NCBI RefSeq assembly: GCF_011682055.1
Contig: NZ_JAAQOM010000011.1
Span: forward strand, 186,001 to 250,000
Source of the DNA: Telluria antibiotica
GTDB taxonomy: Bacteria; Pseudomonadota; Gammaproteobacteria; Burkholderiales; Burkholderiaceae_D
DNA: 64,000 bases
Direction: 5' to 3'
Shown: one piece after another, positions 8,328 through 16,554 of the stretch
Position numbering within the stretch: position 1 is the first letter of the stretch
How the letters are laid out: the number at the start of each line of letters is the position of its first letter
The notes under the pieces: generated by a model
Databases searched by the model: none
What the model was told of the DNA's origin: nothing
The model's input: the letters and a program-made list of their open reading frames with translations, nothing else
Program-made: the position numbers and the translations under genes

Positions 8328-10487
8328 ATGAAACCGCCCGTTCTCTCGCTCGCCATCCTCGCCAGTATCGCCGCGCATGCCGACGAAGGCATGTGGATGC
8401 CGCAGCAGCTGCCGCAAGTCGCGAAGCAGCTCAAGGCCGACGGCCTCAAGCTCGATCCGGCGAGCCTCGCGCGGCTGACCGATTTCCCGCTGGGCGCGAT
8501 CGTGAGCCTCGGGGGCTGCTCGGCGTCGTTCGTGTCGCCGCAAGGCCTCGTGATCACGAACCACCACTGCGTGTACAACAGCGTGGCCGTGAATTCCACG
8601 CCGCAGCGCGACCTGCTCGCCGACGGTTTCCTCGCGAAGACGATGGCAGACGAATTGCCGGCCGCGCCGGGCAGCCGCGTGTTCGTCACGGAAGACGTCG
8701 CGAACGTCAGCACCCGCGTGATCACGCCGGAAGTCGCCAAGCTGGCGGGCAAGGCGCGCCAGGACGCGATGGAGAATAACCAGAAAATCCTCGTCGCCGA
8801 ATGCGAGCAGGACCCGGGCCGCCGCTGCACTGTCGCGAGCTTCTACGGTGGCCTCGAGTTCTACCGCATCAAGCAGCTCGAGATCCGCGACGTGCGCCTC
8901 GTGCACGCGCCGCCCGTCGGCATCGGCAAGTTCGGCGGCGACACGGACAACTGGATGTGGCCGCGCCACACGGGCGACTACGGCATCTATCGCGCCTACG
9001 TCGGCAAGGACGGCAAAGCGGCGGACTACGCGAAGGACAACGTCCCGTATCGGCCGAAGCTGTGGCTGCGCATCGCGAAAGACGGCGTGAAGGAAGGGGA
9101 TTTCGTCATGGCCCTCGGCTACCCGGGCCGCACGAACCGCCACCGCCTGCCGTCGGAAGTGGCGTTCACGTTCGACTGGAACTACCCCGCGTTCGTGAAG
9201 GCATCGGGCGAGACGCTCGCCATCATCGAGCGCGAGACGAAGAACGATCCGGCCACGCACCTGAAGTATGCGGGCCAGATCGCGAGCGTCAACAACTACT
9301 ACAAGAACCGCAAGGGCATGCTCGCCAGCTACGCGGGCAGCGACATCCTTGCGCGCAAGACGGCCGAGCACGAGGCGCTGAAGGCCTGGGTCGACGCGAA
9401 CCCGCAGCGCCGCGCGGCATTCGGCGCCGACATCGCGGCGGCCGGAAAACTGATCGCCCGGCGCGACGCGGAGCTGCGGCGCGACTTCTTCCTCGGCTAT
9501 TCGATGCCGCGCTTCCTGAACTCGGCGCGCACCTTGTACCGCCTTGCGAACGAACGCACGAAGCCGGACATCGAGCGCAAGTCCGGCTACCAGGAACGCG
9601 ACGTGCCGCGCCTGGCGTCCGTCATCGGCGGCCAGGACCGCACGTACGACGAGAAGGTCGACAAGGCCCTCGTGCTGAACTTCCTGAAGCAATACAACGC
9701 GCAGCCCGCCGACCAGCACGACGCCGCGTTCGATGCCGCCCTCGGCATCCGGCCGGGCATGGGCGAAGCCGAGCTGAAAGCGGCCCTCGACCGCATCTAC
9801 GCGGGTTCGCAGTTGCAGGACAAGGATGTGCGCACGGCGTGGCTGACGAAGACCCCGCAGGACTTCAAGGCCAGCAACGACAGCTTCATCAAGGCCGCCG
9901 TCGCGATGTACGACGCCGATATGAAACGCGAGGCGGAAGAGGACGAACTCGCGGGGAACATCCAGAAGGCCTACGCCGGCTATATGAAGGCGAAGATCGC
10001 GTACCTGCACAGCCGCGGCCGCGCCGTGTACCCGGATGCGAACAGCACGCTGCGCGTCACGTTCGGCAACGTGAAGGGCCGCGACTACGGCGCCGACGGC
10101 ACGGGTTCATGGACCGCGTTCACGACCGTGAAAGGCATCGTCGCGAAGCACACGGGCGAAGGCGAGTTCAATGCGCCCGAGCGCCAGCTGGCCGCCATCC
10201 GCGCGAAGGACTTCGGCCGCTGGGCCGACCCGGCACTGAAGACCGTCCCTGTCGACTTCCTCGCCACCTTGGACATCACGGGCGGCAATTCCGGCTCCGC
10301 CGCGCTGAACGCGCGCGGGGAGCTGGTGGGCCTCGCGTTCGACAACACGCTCGATTCCATCATCTCCGACTGGGACTTCGACCCGCGCGCGACGCGCGAC
10401 ATCCAGGTCGACATCCGCTACATCCTGTGGAACATGGAGAAGGTCGACCATGCGGACAACCTTCTCAAGGAGATGGGCGTGTTGTGA
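8328..10487 (+). CDS. S46 family dipeptidyl-peptidase (DPP7/DPP11 type)
   Basis: Exported serine peptidase that removes dipeptides from the N-terminus of oligopeptides. The protein has 719 residues, the normal family length, with a signal peptide ending near AAHA. The catalytic histidine lies in TNHHCVYN and the nucleophile in GGNSGS near the C-terminus. In DPP11 the residue 18 after the serine (after FD) is Arg and selects acidic P1 residues; in DPP7 it is Gly. Here the motif reads AFDN, so the residue is Asn. The N-terminal dipeptide-binding tryptophan/asparagine region (DNWMWPRHTGDY) is present. The gene ends directly against the stop codon of the convergent aminotransferase gene. Confidence 0.92.
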   Translation: MKPPVLSLAILASIAAHADEGMWMPQQLPQVAKQLKADGLKLDPASLARLTDFPLGAIVSLGGCSASFVSPQGLVITNHHCVYNSVAVNSTPQRDLLADGFLAKTMADELPAAPGSRVFVTEDVANVSTRVITPEVAKLAGKARQDAMENNQKILVAECEQDPGRRCTVASFYGGLEFYRIKQLEIRDVRLVHAPPVGIGKFGGDTDNWMWPRHTGDYGIYRAYVGKDGKAADYAKDNVPYRPKLWLRIAKDGVKEGDFVMALGYPGRTNRHRLPSEVAFTFDWNYPAFVKASGETLAIIERETKNDPATHLKYAGQIASVNNYYKNRKGMLASYAGSDILARKTAEHEALKAWVDANPQRRAAFGADIAAAGKLIARRDAELRRDFFLGYSMPRFLNSARTLYRLANERTKPDIERKSGYQERDVPRLASVIGGQDRTYDEKVDKALVLNFLKQYNAQPADQHDAAFDAALGIRPGMGEAELKAALDRIYAGSQLQDKDVRTAWLTKTPQDFKASNDSFIKAAVAMYDADMKREAEEDELAGNIQKAYAGYMKAKIAYLHSRGRAVYPDANSTLRVTFGNVKGRDYGADGTGSWTAFTTVKGIVAKHTGEGEFNAPERQLAAIRAKDFGRWADPALKTVPVDFLATLDITGGNSGSAALNARGELVGLAFDNTLDSIISDWDFDPRATRDIQVDIRYILWNMEKVDHADNLLKEMGVL

Positions 10488-11720
10488 TCAGTCGGCGTCG
10501 GCTTTCGATCGCTGCAGCGAGTTCTCCAGTTCGGCCATGCCGGCCGGCAGATCGACGGTCGCACCCAGGTCGCGCATCGTGCTGCCCAGCGCGTGCACCG
10601 TGCGGAACAGGTGATGCGCGCGGCACTGTTCGCCCATCTGTCCGATGCGGACGATCGGCAGGCCGAACGAACCGGAGATCTCGACCTGGTAGCGGCTGGA
10701 GATCGTGGAGCACACGGCCTGGCTGGTGACGCCTTCCGGCAGGGTGATGCCGACGACGGAATTGAGCCGCGATGCCGCGGGCGCGAACAGCGACAGGCCC
10801 ATCGCCTCGATGCTGTCCTGCAGCGCCGTCGAGCAGCGCAGGTGGCGCGCGAAGCGGACCGGCAGCGTTTCCTCGCACACGAGGCGCAACGCCTCGTGCA
10901 GTGCCAGCACGCCCGACACGGGCGCCGTGTAGTGGTACGACGCCTTGTGCCAGAAATTCTCGGCCAGCAGCGCGTCCAGGCACCAGTGCGTATTGGGCGT
11001 CGGCCGTTCGCGGATGCGGCTCCACGCGGCATCGGAGAACGCGAGCAGCGAGACGCCGGGAATCGACGACAGCCCTTTCTGGCCGCCCGTGATCACGGCA
11101 TCGACCTGCCAGTCATCCATCTCGAACGGGGTCGTGCTCAGAGTGCACACGGCATCGACGATGATGAGACACCCCCGCGCTTTCGCCAGCCGCGCGATGT
11201 TCTTCACGTCGGCGTTGAACGTCGTGTTCGACGTTTCGCCCTGGACGAGCGTCAGGCAGTGCGGCCGGTGCTGGTCGAGCAGCTGCTCCAGCCGTTCCAG
11301 CGACATCGAGTGCGGGAAGATCTCGTTCATCTCGACGACGTCCGCGCCGGCGCGGCGGCTCATTTCCGCCATCCTGCCGCTGAAGAATCCATTGCAGATC
11401 GAGAGCACGCGCGTGCCCGGCCAGACGAGATTGCAGATCGCCATTTCCATCGCGGCCGAGCCGGGACCGGCCACGCCCAGCACCCAGTTCGAGCGGGTCT
11501 GGAAGACGTAGCGCGCCATGTCCTTCACTTGGCCGATGATCTTCGCCATCGTCTCGCCGAGGTGGTTGATGACGACCGAATTCGCGCGCGCGACCGCGCT
11601 GGGGATCGGCACGGGGCCGGCGCCCATCATGAGCAGGGGATCGTCCGGCAGGATGGTGTTCAGGTGCTCCACCTGCGGCGGGAGGATGTCGTTGCGGGTC
11701 GGCTCGGGCTGTGTATGCAT
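10488..11720 (-). CDS. Class V PLP aminotransferase, alanine-glyoxylate aminotransferase family
   Basis: PLP-dependent transaminase of 410 residues. The lysine that binds PLP is K215 in TGGQKGLSSIPG, with the preceding aspartate in IIVDAVCTL (D189). GPVPIP near residue 35 and QGETSNT at about 160 are typical of serine/alanine:pyruvate or glyoxylate transaminases of this group. The exact amino donor is not readable: ureidoglycine, serine, alanine and pyridoxamine-pyruvate enzymes share the fold, and no purine or glyoxylate genes sit beside it. It appears to be a single gene. Confidence 0.85.
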   Translation of the reverse strand: MHTQPEPTRNDILPPQVEHLNTILPDDPLLMMGAGPVPIPSAVARANSVVINHLGETMAKIIGQVKDMARYVFQTRSNWVLGVAGPGSAAMEMAICNLVWPGTRVLSICNGFFSGRMAEMSRRAGADVVEMNEIFPHSMSLERLEQLLDQHRPHCLTLVQGETSNTTFNADVKNIARLAKARGCLIIVDAVCTLSTTPFEMDDWQVDAVITGGQKGLSSIPGVSLLAFSDAAWSRIRERPTPNTHWCLDALLAENFWHKASYHYTAPVSGVLALHEALRLVCEETLPVRFARHLRCSTALQDSIEAMGLSLFAPAASRLNSVVGITLPEGVTSQAVCSTISSRYQVEISGSFGLPIVRIGQMGEQCRAHHLFRTVHALGSTMRDLGATVDLPAGMAELENSLQRSKADAD

Positions 11721-11880
11721 GGGGTCTCGTCGATTTGTTGGCAGTCGGACAAGTGTATCAAGTATTTCACCCGCGCCATCTGCAGCTCATCCCGCCCAAT
11801 GCGCAATTCACCCCATCGCACCTGTGCCACACGCGGCCATCCCTCTACACTGCCCGCACATCGAGAACAAGGAGGCTGCA

Positions 11881-12824
11881 ATGAAACGAATCTGGATCGG
11901 GTGCTGGGCCCTGCTCGGCATCGCGTGCGCGGCCAGGAGCGCGACAACCCGATGGTCCTGTTCGTGCACGGCGGGCCCGCAGCGCCCGTCACGCCCACGT
12001 TGTGGCAGTTCGAGCGTCCGCTCGAGGAATACTTCACCATCGCGAACTGGGACCAGCGCGGCGCGGGCAGGACGTATGGCGAGATGGCGCCGGAGAAGGT
12101 CGCGGACACGATCCACATCGACCGCTACGTCGACGACGCGATCGAGGTGGCCGAGCACCTGCGCCAGCGCTACGGCAAGAAGAAGCTGATCCTGATGGGC
12201 CACAGCTGGGGCACCATCGTGTCGATGAAGGCGGCGCTGAAGCGGCCGGATTTATTCTATGCCTACGTCGGCATCGGCCAGGTGATCAGCACGCGCGAGA
12301 ACGAGCGCATCAGCTTCGAGTACGCGCTGGAGCAGGCGAAGCTGCACAAGAACGAGGAAGCGCTGCACGACCTGGAGTCGATCGCGCCCTACCCCGGCAA
12401 CCTGCCGATCACGCGCGAGCGCATCATCGTGGCACGCAAGTGGCCGCAGTACTACGGCGGCCTGAGTGCGTGGCGCAGCGAATCGGACTATTACTTCGAC
12501 GGCCCGCGCCTGTCGCCGGACTACGATGCGAAGCAGGCGCAGGCCATCGACCAGGGCAACCTGCTGACGCTGGGCCGCATCCTGCCGGAATTCGTGCAGG
12601 TGGATTTGTCGAACGTGCAGCGCTTCCCGATCCCCGTCGTGATGTTCCTGGGCCGGCACGACTACACGACGCCGACGGCACCCACCGAGGCATGGCTCGC
12701 GCAGGTGCAGGCGCCATCGAAGCGGGCCGTGTGGTTCGAGCGTTCGGCGCACATGGTGCCGTGGGAAGAGCCGGGCAAGACGCTCGTCAGCCTGTTGACC
12801 TACGTGCGGCCGCTGGCGCAATGA
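11881..12824 (+). pseudogene. Alpha/beta hydrolase (prolyl aminopeptidase-like), frame broken after the signal peptide
   Basis: An ATG at 11881 with a strong AAGGAGG 5 bases upstream begins a signal peptide (MKRIWIGCWALLGIACAA), but that frame then leaves the hydrolase. From about 11925 another frame encodes an alpha/beta hydrolase to TGA at 12822: RGQERDNPMVLFVHGGPA (oxyanion region), WDQRGAGRT, the nucleophile elbow GHSWG, and closing histidine SAHMVPWEE. The segment that normally links the signal peptide to the first strand is missing, which suggests a short deletion plus frameshift. A GTG at 11925 in the hydrolase frame could still allow a shortened cytosolic product. A sequencing error cannot be excluded. 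Confidence 0.6.
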
Positions 12825-12835
12825 CGATCGCGGTC

Positions 12836-12860
12836 GGTGGGCACGGGGTGCCCACCCTAC
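12836..12860 (-). repeat. REP-like single unit
   Basis: GGTGGGCACGGGGTGCCCACC followed by CTAC, 11 bases after the hydrolase stop codon. Confidence 0.8.
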
Positions 12861-12897
12861 GGCGCTGACGCATGTTCGACCATTCGCCCGGTAGCGC

Positions 12898-12974
12898 GTA
12901 GGGTGGATTCCCCGAGCCCACGCGGACATTTGCGGTGTGTTTGCGTGACGCGTGGGCACACGGTGCCCACCATG
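12898..12974. repeat. REP-like inverted pair
   Basis: Unit one, 12899-12923, reads GTAGGGTGG-ATTCCCCGAGCCCAC and has lost some pairing. Unit two, 12949-12972, reads CGTGGGCACACGGTGCCCACC. The spacer is about 25 bases. The pair sits just past the end of the minus-strand permease gene. Confidence 0.75.
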
Positions 12975-12990
12975 GCGCAGACGCGGCGCA

Positions 12991-14478
12991 TCAGTGCGTC
13001 AACTCCGCCTGCACCGCCTCGACCTTGTTCAGGCGGCTGTTGCGGATACCGTAGCCGAAATAGGTCAGCACGGCCACCGTCATCCAGATGGTGAAGACGG
13101 TGTACGTGGTGCTGGACAGCCCGCACACGAGGTACAGGCAGGCGACGATCGACAGGCAAGGCACGAGGTAAGGCCCGAACGGCACGCGGAACCCCTTGCG
13201 CCCCGTATCGCCCTGCTTGCGACGGATGACGGGCACGGCGATCGACACGACGATGAACGCGACCAGCGTGCCCATGCTCACCATGTCCCACAGGAAGGTC
13301 GAGTCGACGAGGCCCGCGACGGTGCCGACGGCGATGCTGACGATCAGCGTGTTCGTCACCGGCGATTGCGTGCGCGGATTCACGGTGCGGAAGGCTTGCG
13401 GCACGAGGCCGTCCTTGGCGATCGCGTACAGGATGCGCGTCTGGCCGTAGATCGTCACGAGGGTCACGGAAAACACGGAGATGACGGCGCCCGCCGACAG
13501 CACGAGCGCCGGCCAGGCCTTGCCCGTCACGTTCTGCAGGATCACGGCGAGGCCAGCTTCCTGGCCGGCGAACTGCGTGGCCGGCTGGGCGCCGAGTGCG
13601 GCGATCGCGACCAGCATGTAGAACACGGTGACGATGCACAGGGCGGCCAGGATGCCGATCGGGACGTCGCGCGTGGGATTCTTGACTTCTTCGCCGGCCG
13701 TCGCGATGGTGTCGATGCCGATGAACGAGAAGAACACGGTGCCGGCGGCCGCCGTCACGCCGGCGAGCCCGCCGATACCGTGGCCGTTGGCCGGCCAGAC
13801 GAACGGGTGGAAGTTGCGGATGTCGAAGCCGGACAGCGCGATCACGGAAAAGAACACGAGGATCGCCAGCTTGATCACCACCATGACGGCGTTCGTCGTC
13901 GCCGATTCCTTCGTGCCGCGGATGAGCAGCACGCAGCACAGCACGACGAGCAGGATCGGCGGCAGGTTGATATGGCCGGCGTGGAATTCGACGCCGCCCG
14001 TCTTGCCCGCCACGACCATGGGCGAGCGCAGCGCGTCCGGGATCTGCCACCCGAGCGCGTTCTGCAGGAAGTTGTTCAAATAGTCCGACCAGCCGATGGC
14101 CGTCGCGCTGGCCGCGAGGCCGTATTCCAGCAGCAGGCACGCGGCGACGACGAAGGCGCCGAACTCGCCGACGGTGGCGTAGGCAAACGAATACGAGGAG
14201 CCGGACGCGGGCACGCGGTCGGCCAGCTCGGCGTAGCACAGCGCGGTGAGACCCGCCGTGAGGGCGGCCATCAGGAACGACAGCACGACGGCCGGACCGG
14301 CCTTCGGCACGGCTTCCACCATCGTGAAGAAGATGCCGGTGCCGATCGTGGCGCCGACGCCGATCATGGTCAGGGGAAATAAGCCCAGCGTGCGGCCCAG
14401 GGCGTGGGCATGGCCGTCTTCGAGTTTGTGCTCGGACGTCTTGGTGCGAATGAGCTTTTGGCCCAGGGTCTGGTTCAC
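12991..14478 (-). CDS. APC superfamily amino acid permease (cationic amino acid transporter-like)
   Basis: Inner-membrane amino acid transporter of 495 residues with about 12 hydrophobic helices. The first helix carries the substrate-binding IGVGATIGTGIFF motif, and helix 6 carries the FFSFIGIDTIATAGEEVKNP element characteristic of the CAT/YfnA branch. It therefore probably moves basic or broad-range amino acids. It is a single gene, divergent from nsrR. The AST arginine locus lies a few kilobases away, so arginine or ornithine import is a reasonable but unproven guess. Confidence 0.87.
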   Translation of the reverse strand: MNQTLGQKLIRTKTSEHKLEDGHAHALGRTLGLFPLTMIGVGATIGTGIFFTMVEAVPKAGPAVVLSFLMAALTAGLTALCYAELADRVPASGSSYSFAYATVGEFGAFVVAACLLLEYGLAASATAIGWSDYLNNFLQNALGWQIPDALRSPMVVAGKTGGVEFHAGHINLPPILLVVLCCVLLIRGTKESATTNAVMVVIKLAILVFFSVIALSGFDIRNFHPFVWPANGHGIGGLAGVTAAAGTVFFSFIGIDTIATAGEEVKNPTRDVPIGILAALCIVTVFYMLVAIAALGAQPATQFAGQEAGLAVILQNVTGKAWPALVLSAGAVISVFSVTLVTIYGQTRILYAIAKDGLVPQAFRTVNPRTQSPVTNTLIVSIAVGTVAGLVDSTFLWDMVSMGTLVAFIVVSIAVPVIRRKQGDTGRKGFRVPFGPYLVPCLSIVACLYLVCGLSSTTYTVFTIWMTVAVLTYFGYGIRNSRLNKVEAVQAELTH

Positions 14479-14590
14479 GGCGTCTTCCTCTTGGCGCGCG
14501 CGGGTAGCGCGCTGTTATCTATCCAAAGTCCGCGATTATAGGTCCACTTTCCGTGCTGCTATCAATGCGGAAAAAAAATACTTCATATAA

Positions 14591-14613
14591 ATATGCATTT
14601 TTAATGCATGTTT
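14591..14613. promoter_or_regulatory. NsrR-like operator upstream of nsrR
   Basis: ATATGCATTTTTAATGCATG is an inverted repeat of ATGCAT half-sites around a 5-base centre. It fits the known NsrR consensus of two ATGCAT-type halves. It lies about 55 bases before the nsrR start, so NsrR probably represses itself. Confidence 0.65.
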
Positions 14614-14667
14614 ATGTAGAATACGTCCAAGCGGGTAGAATACACTTGTACCCACTGAGCTTACCCA

Positions 14668-15165
14668 ATGCGACTCACCCGATTCTCCGATATTGGCCTG
14701 CGCGTCCTGATCTACCTGGAGCGTGCGGGAGAACGTCCGCATCCGGTGACAGTGGCCGAGATCGGCAAGCAGTTCGACATTCCGCTGAACCACCTCGTGA
14801 AAGTGGTCGGGCAGCTGGCCAAGCTGGGGTGGGTCCAGGCGACGCGTGGACGCAACGGTGGCCTGCGTCTCGCGGCCGATCCGGCGACCCTGACCATCGG
14901 CCAGGTGTTGCGCAAGCTGGAAGGCGAGGACAATGAACTGGTCGATTGCGACGGCACCGACTGCGCGCTGAAGCTCGATTGCCAGCTGCGCGGCATGCTC
15001 CGCACCGGCATGCGTGCGTTCTACGACGCGATGGACGGCTACACGCTGGCCCAAGCCACGGCCGGCAATACCGGCGAGCAGGTCATGCGCATGCACCGCA
15101 TGTTCTGGGATGGCGGCGTGGCGAAAGGCAGTCTGCCGGCGCCTGAGCCGGTGAGTGAGGATTAA
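14668..15165 (+). CDS. nsrR: Nitric oxide-sensing Rrf2 family repressor NsrR
   Basis: Iron-sulphur transcription repressor that releases DNA when NO damages its cluster. The protein has 165 residues. The winged-helix DNA-binding part covers residues 1-75 (MRLTRFSDIGLRVLIYLE, with the RGRNGGLRLA wing), as in the whole Rrf2 family. The three cluster cysteines C94, C99 and C105 match the NsrR spacing. The call rests on these cysteines, on the adjacent hmp gene, and on NsrR-like sites before both genes. IscR has a different cysteine pattern and context. Confidence 0.9.
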   Translation: MRLTRFSDIGLRVLIYLERAGERPHPVTVAEIGKQFDIPLNHLVKVVGQLAKLGWVQATRGRNGGLRLAADPATLTIGQVLRKLEGEDNELVDCDGTDCALKLDCQLRGMLRTGMRAFYDAMDGYTLAQATAGNTGEQVMRMHRMFWDGGVAKGSLPAPEPVSED

Positions 15166-15183
15166 CTTAGTATTGATGGCAAC

Positions 15184-15206
15184 GCCCGCCAAGCGGGCAT
15201 TTTTTT
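15184..15206 (+). terminator. Terminator between nsrR and hmp
   Basis: Short GC stem, GCCCGC (15184-15189) and GCGGGC (15193-15198), followed by a T run at 15200-15206. It separates the two transcripts, so hmp has its own promoter and NsrR site. Confidence 0.8.
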
Positions 15207-15214
15207 GAATCTTA

Positions 15215-15238
15215 AATCTGCATTTAAAATGCATAATT
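15215..15238. promoter_or_regulatory. NsrR-like operator upstream of hmp
   Basis: AATCTGCATTTAAAATGCAT plus AATT is a nearly perfect inverted repeat, very close to the NsrR consensus. It ends 12 bases before the hmp start codon, where bound repressor would block transcription. Confidence 0.75.
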
Positions 15239-15250
15239 AAAGGAATCACC

Positions 15251-16444
15251 ATGATTTCGAAAGCTTCCCGTCCCTACATCGATGCCAGCGTCCCCGTCCT
15301 GCGCCAGCACGGCCTGACGATCACCAGGCTGTTCTACACGAACATGCTGGGTGCGCATCCTGAACTGACCCGGATCTTCAATATGGGGAACCAGGCCAGC
15401 GGGGCGCAGCAGCAATCGCTGGCGTCGGCCGTGTTTGCGTATGCGGCCAACATCGGCAATCCGGGCGCGCTGGGCCCGGTCGTCGAACGGATCGTGCACA
15501 AACACGTGTCGGTCGGTATCCGCGCCGAGCACTACCCCATCGTCGGCAAGCACCTGCTGGACTCGATCGCCGCCACCTTGGGCGACGCCGCCACGCCGCC
15601 GCTGCTGGACGCCTGGAAGGAAGCCTACAACTCGCTCGCCAAGCTGCTGATTGCGGCGGAAGCCAAGTTGTACAACACGGCCGGCGTCGAGCCGGGCGAG
15701 ACCCGCCCGATGCGCGTGACGGGCGTGAAGACCGAGAGCGTGAACGTATTGTCGATCCGCTTCGTGCCAGCGGACGGCAAGCCGGTCCCCGCGTTCAAGC
15801 CGGGCCAGTACGTGAGCGTCGCCGTCGACCTGCCGGGCGGCCGTCACCAGTTGCGCCAGTACAGCCTGTCGGACGCGCCGGACGGCGAGAGCCTGCGCAT
15901 CTCCGTCAAGCGCGAAGACAGCGTCGACGACATGCCGGCCGGCGAAGTGTCGAACTGGCTGCACGCCAACGTGAAGGTCGGCGCCACCTTGCAGGTGTCG
16001 CATCCGTTCGGCGAATTCACCCCGGAGACTGAAGGCGACAAACCGATCGTGCTGCTGTCGGCAGGCGTCGGCGTCACGCCGATGGTCGCGAGCCTGAAGC
16101 GCGTGGCGCAGGTGAATCCGCAGCGCCACGTGATCTTCGCGCACGCCGCCCGCGACGCGGGCCACCACGCGCTGCGCGCCGAAGTCGAGGGGTTGAAGGC
16201 GACCATGCCGAACCTGTCGGTCGTCACCTTCCACGAGGATGCGCAGGGCGCGGCGGGCGTCATCGAAGGCCGCATGGACGTGGCGAAGCTGCCGGCATGG
16301 CCGCGCGAGGAAGCGGACGTGTACCTGTGCGGCCCGCACAAGTTCATGCAGGCGCAGTGGCTCGGCCTGCTGAACGCGGGCGTGCCGGCGGCCCGCCTGC
16401 ACCGCGAGGTGTTCGGGCCGGAGCTGCTCGATCACCTGCTCTGA
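15251..16444 (+). CDS. hmp: Flavohaemoglobin, nitric oxide dioxygenase
   Basis: Cytosolic enzyme that turns NO and oxygen into nitrate using NAD(P)H. The protein has 397 residues in three domains: globin (1-140) with the proximal haem histidine H85 in IVHKHVSVGI; an FAD-binding barrel (about 155-260) with RQYSLSDAP; and an NAD domain with AGVGVTPM and CGPHKFM. The length is typical of Hmp. It is transcribed from its own promoter with an NsrR-like operator. The stop is followed by a very long palindrome that may end transcription. Confidence 0.95.
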   Translation: MISKASRPYIDASVPVLRQHGLTITRLFYTNMLGAHPELTRIFNMGNQASGAQQQSLASAVFAYAANIGNPGALGPVVERIVHKHVSVGIRAEHYPIVGKHLLDSIAATLGDAATPPLLDAWKEAYNSLAKLLIAAEAKLYNTAGVEPGETRPMRVTGVKTESVNVLSIRFVPADGKPVPAFKPGQYVSVAVDLPGGRHQLRQYSLSDAPDGESLRISVKREDSVDDMPAGEVSNWLHANVKVGATLQVSHPFGEFTPETEGDKPIVLLSAGVGVTPMVASLKRVAQVNPQRHVIFAHAARDAGHHALRAEVEGLKATMPNLSVVTFHEDAQGAAGVIEGRMDVAKLPAWPREEADVYLCGPHKFMQAQWLGLLNAGVPAARLHREVFGPELLDHLL

Positions 16445-16481
16445 TCGGGCGCGGCAAAAAAACGCTCGCGTCGGGTACGCA

Positions 16482-16536
16482 TTGGTGGGCACGTTTCATT
16501 TGAGGCCGCCGGCCTCAAATGAAACGTGCCCACCAA
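16482..16536. repeat. Perfect 26-bp-arm palindrome between hmp and the OYE gene
   Basis: Arms 16482-16507 and 16511-16536 pair without a mismatch around GCC. The outer 12 bases (TTGGTGGGCACG) match the ends of the window's REP-like units, while the inner part (TTTCATTTGAGGCC) is unique here. It lies between converging genes, so it may serve both as a terminator. It lacks a long T run. Confidence 0.85.
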
Positions 16537-16554
16537 AACGTTGCGTCACCCGTA

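Noticed and set aside
8229..10729. Two long frames (one per strand) overlapping the S46 peptidase
   Set aside because: The peptidase frame has both catalytic motifs and a signal peptide; the others are composition artefacts.
10593..11880. The long in-frame upstream extension of the hydrolase frame
   Set aside because: It runs antisense through the aminotransferase gene and has a low-complexity Arg/His/Ala composition. Only the part after about 11925 resembles a protein family.
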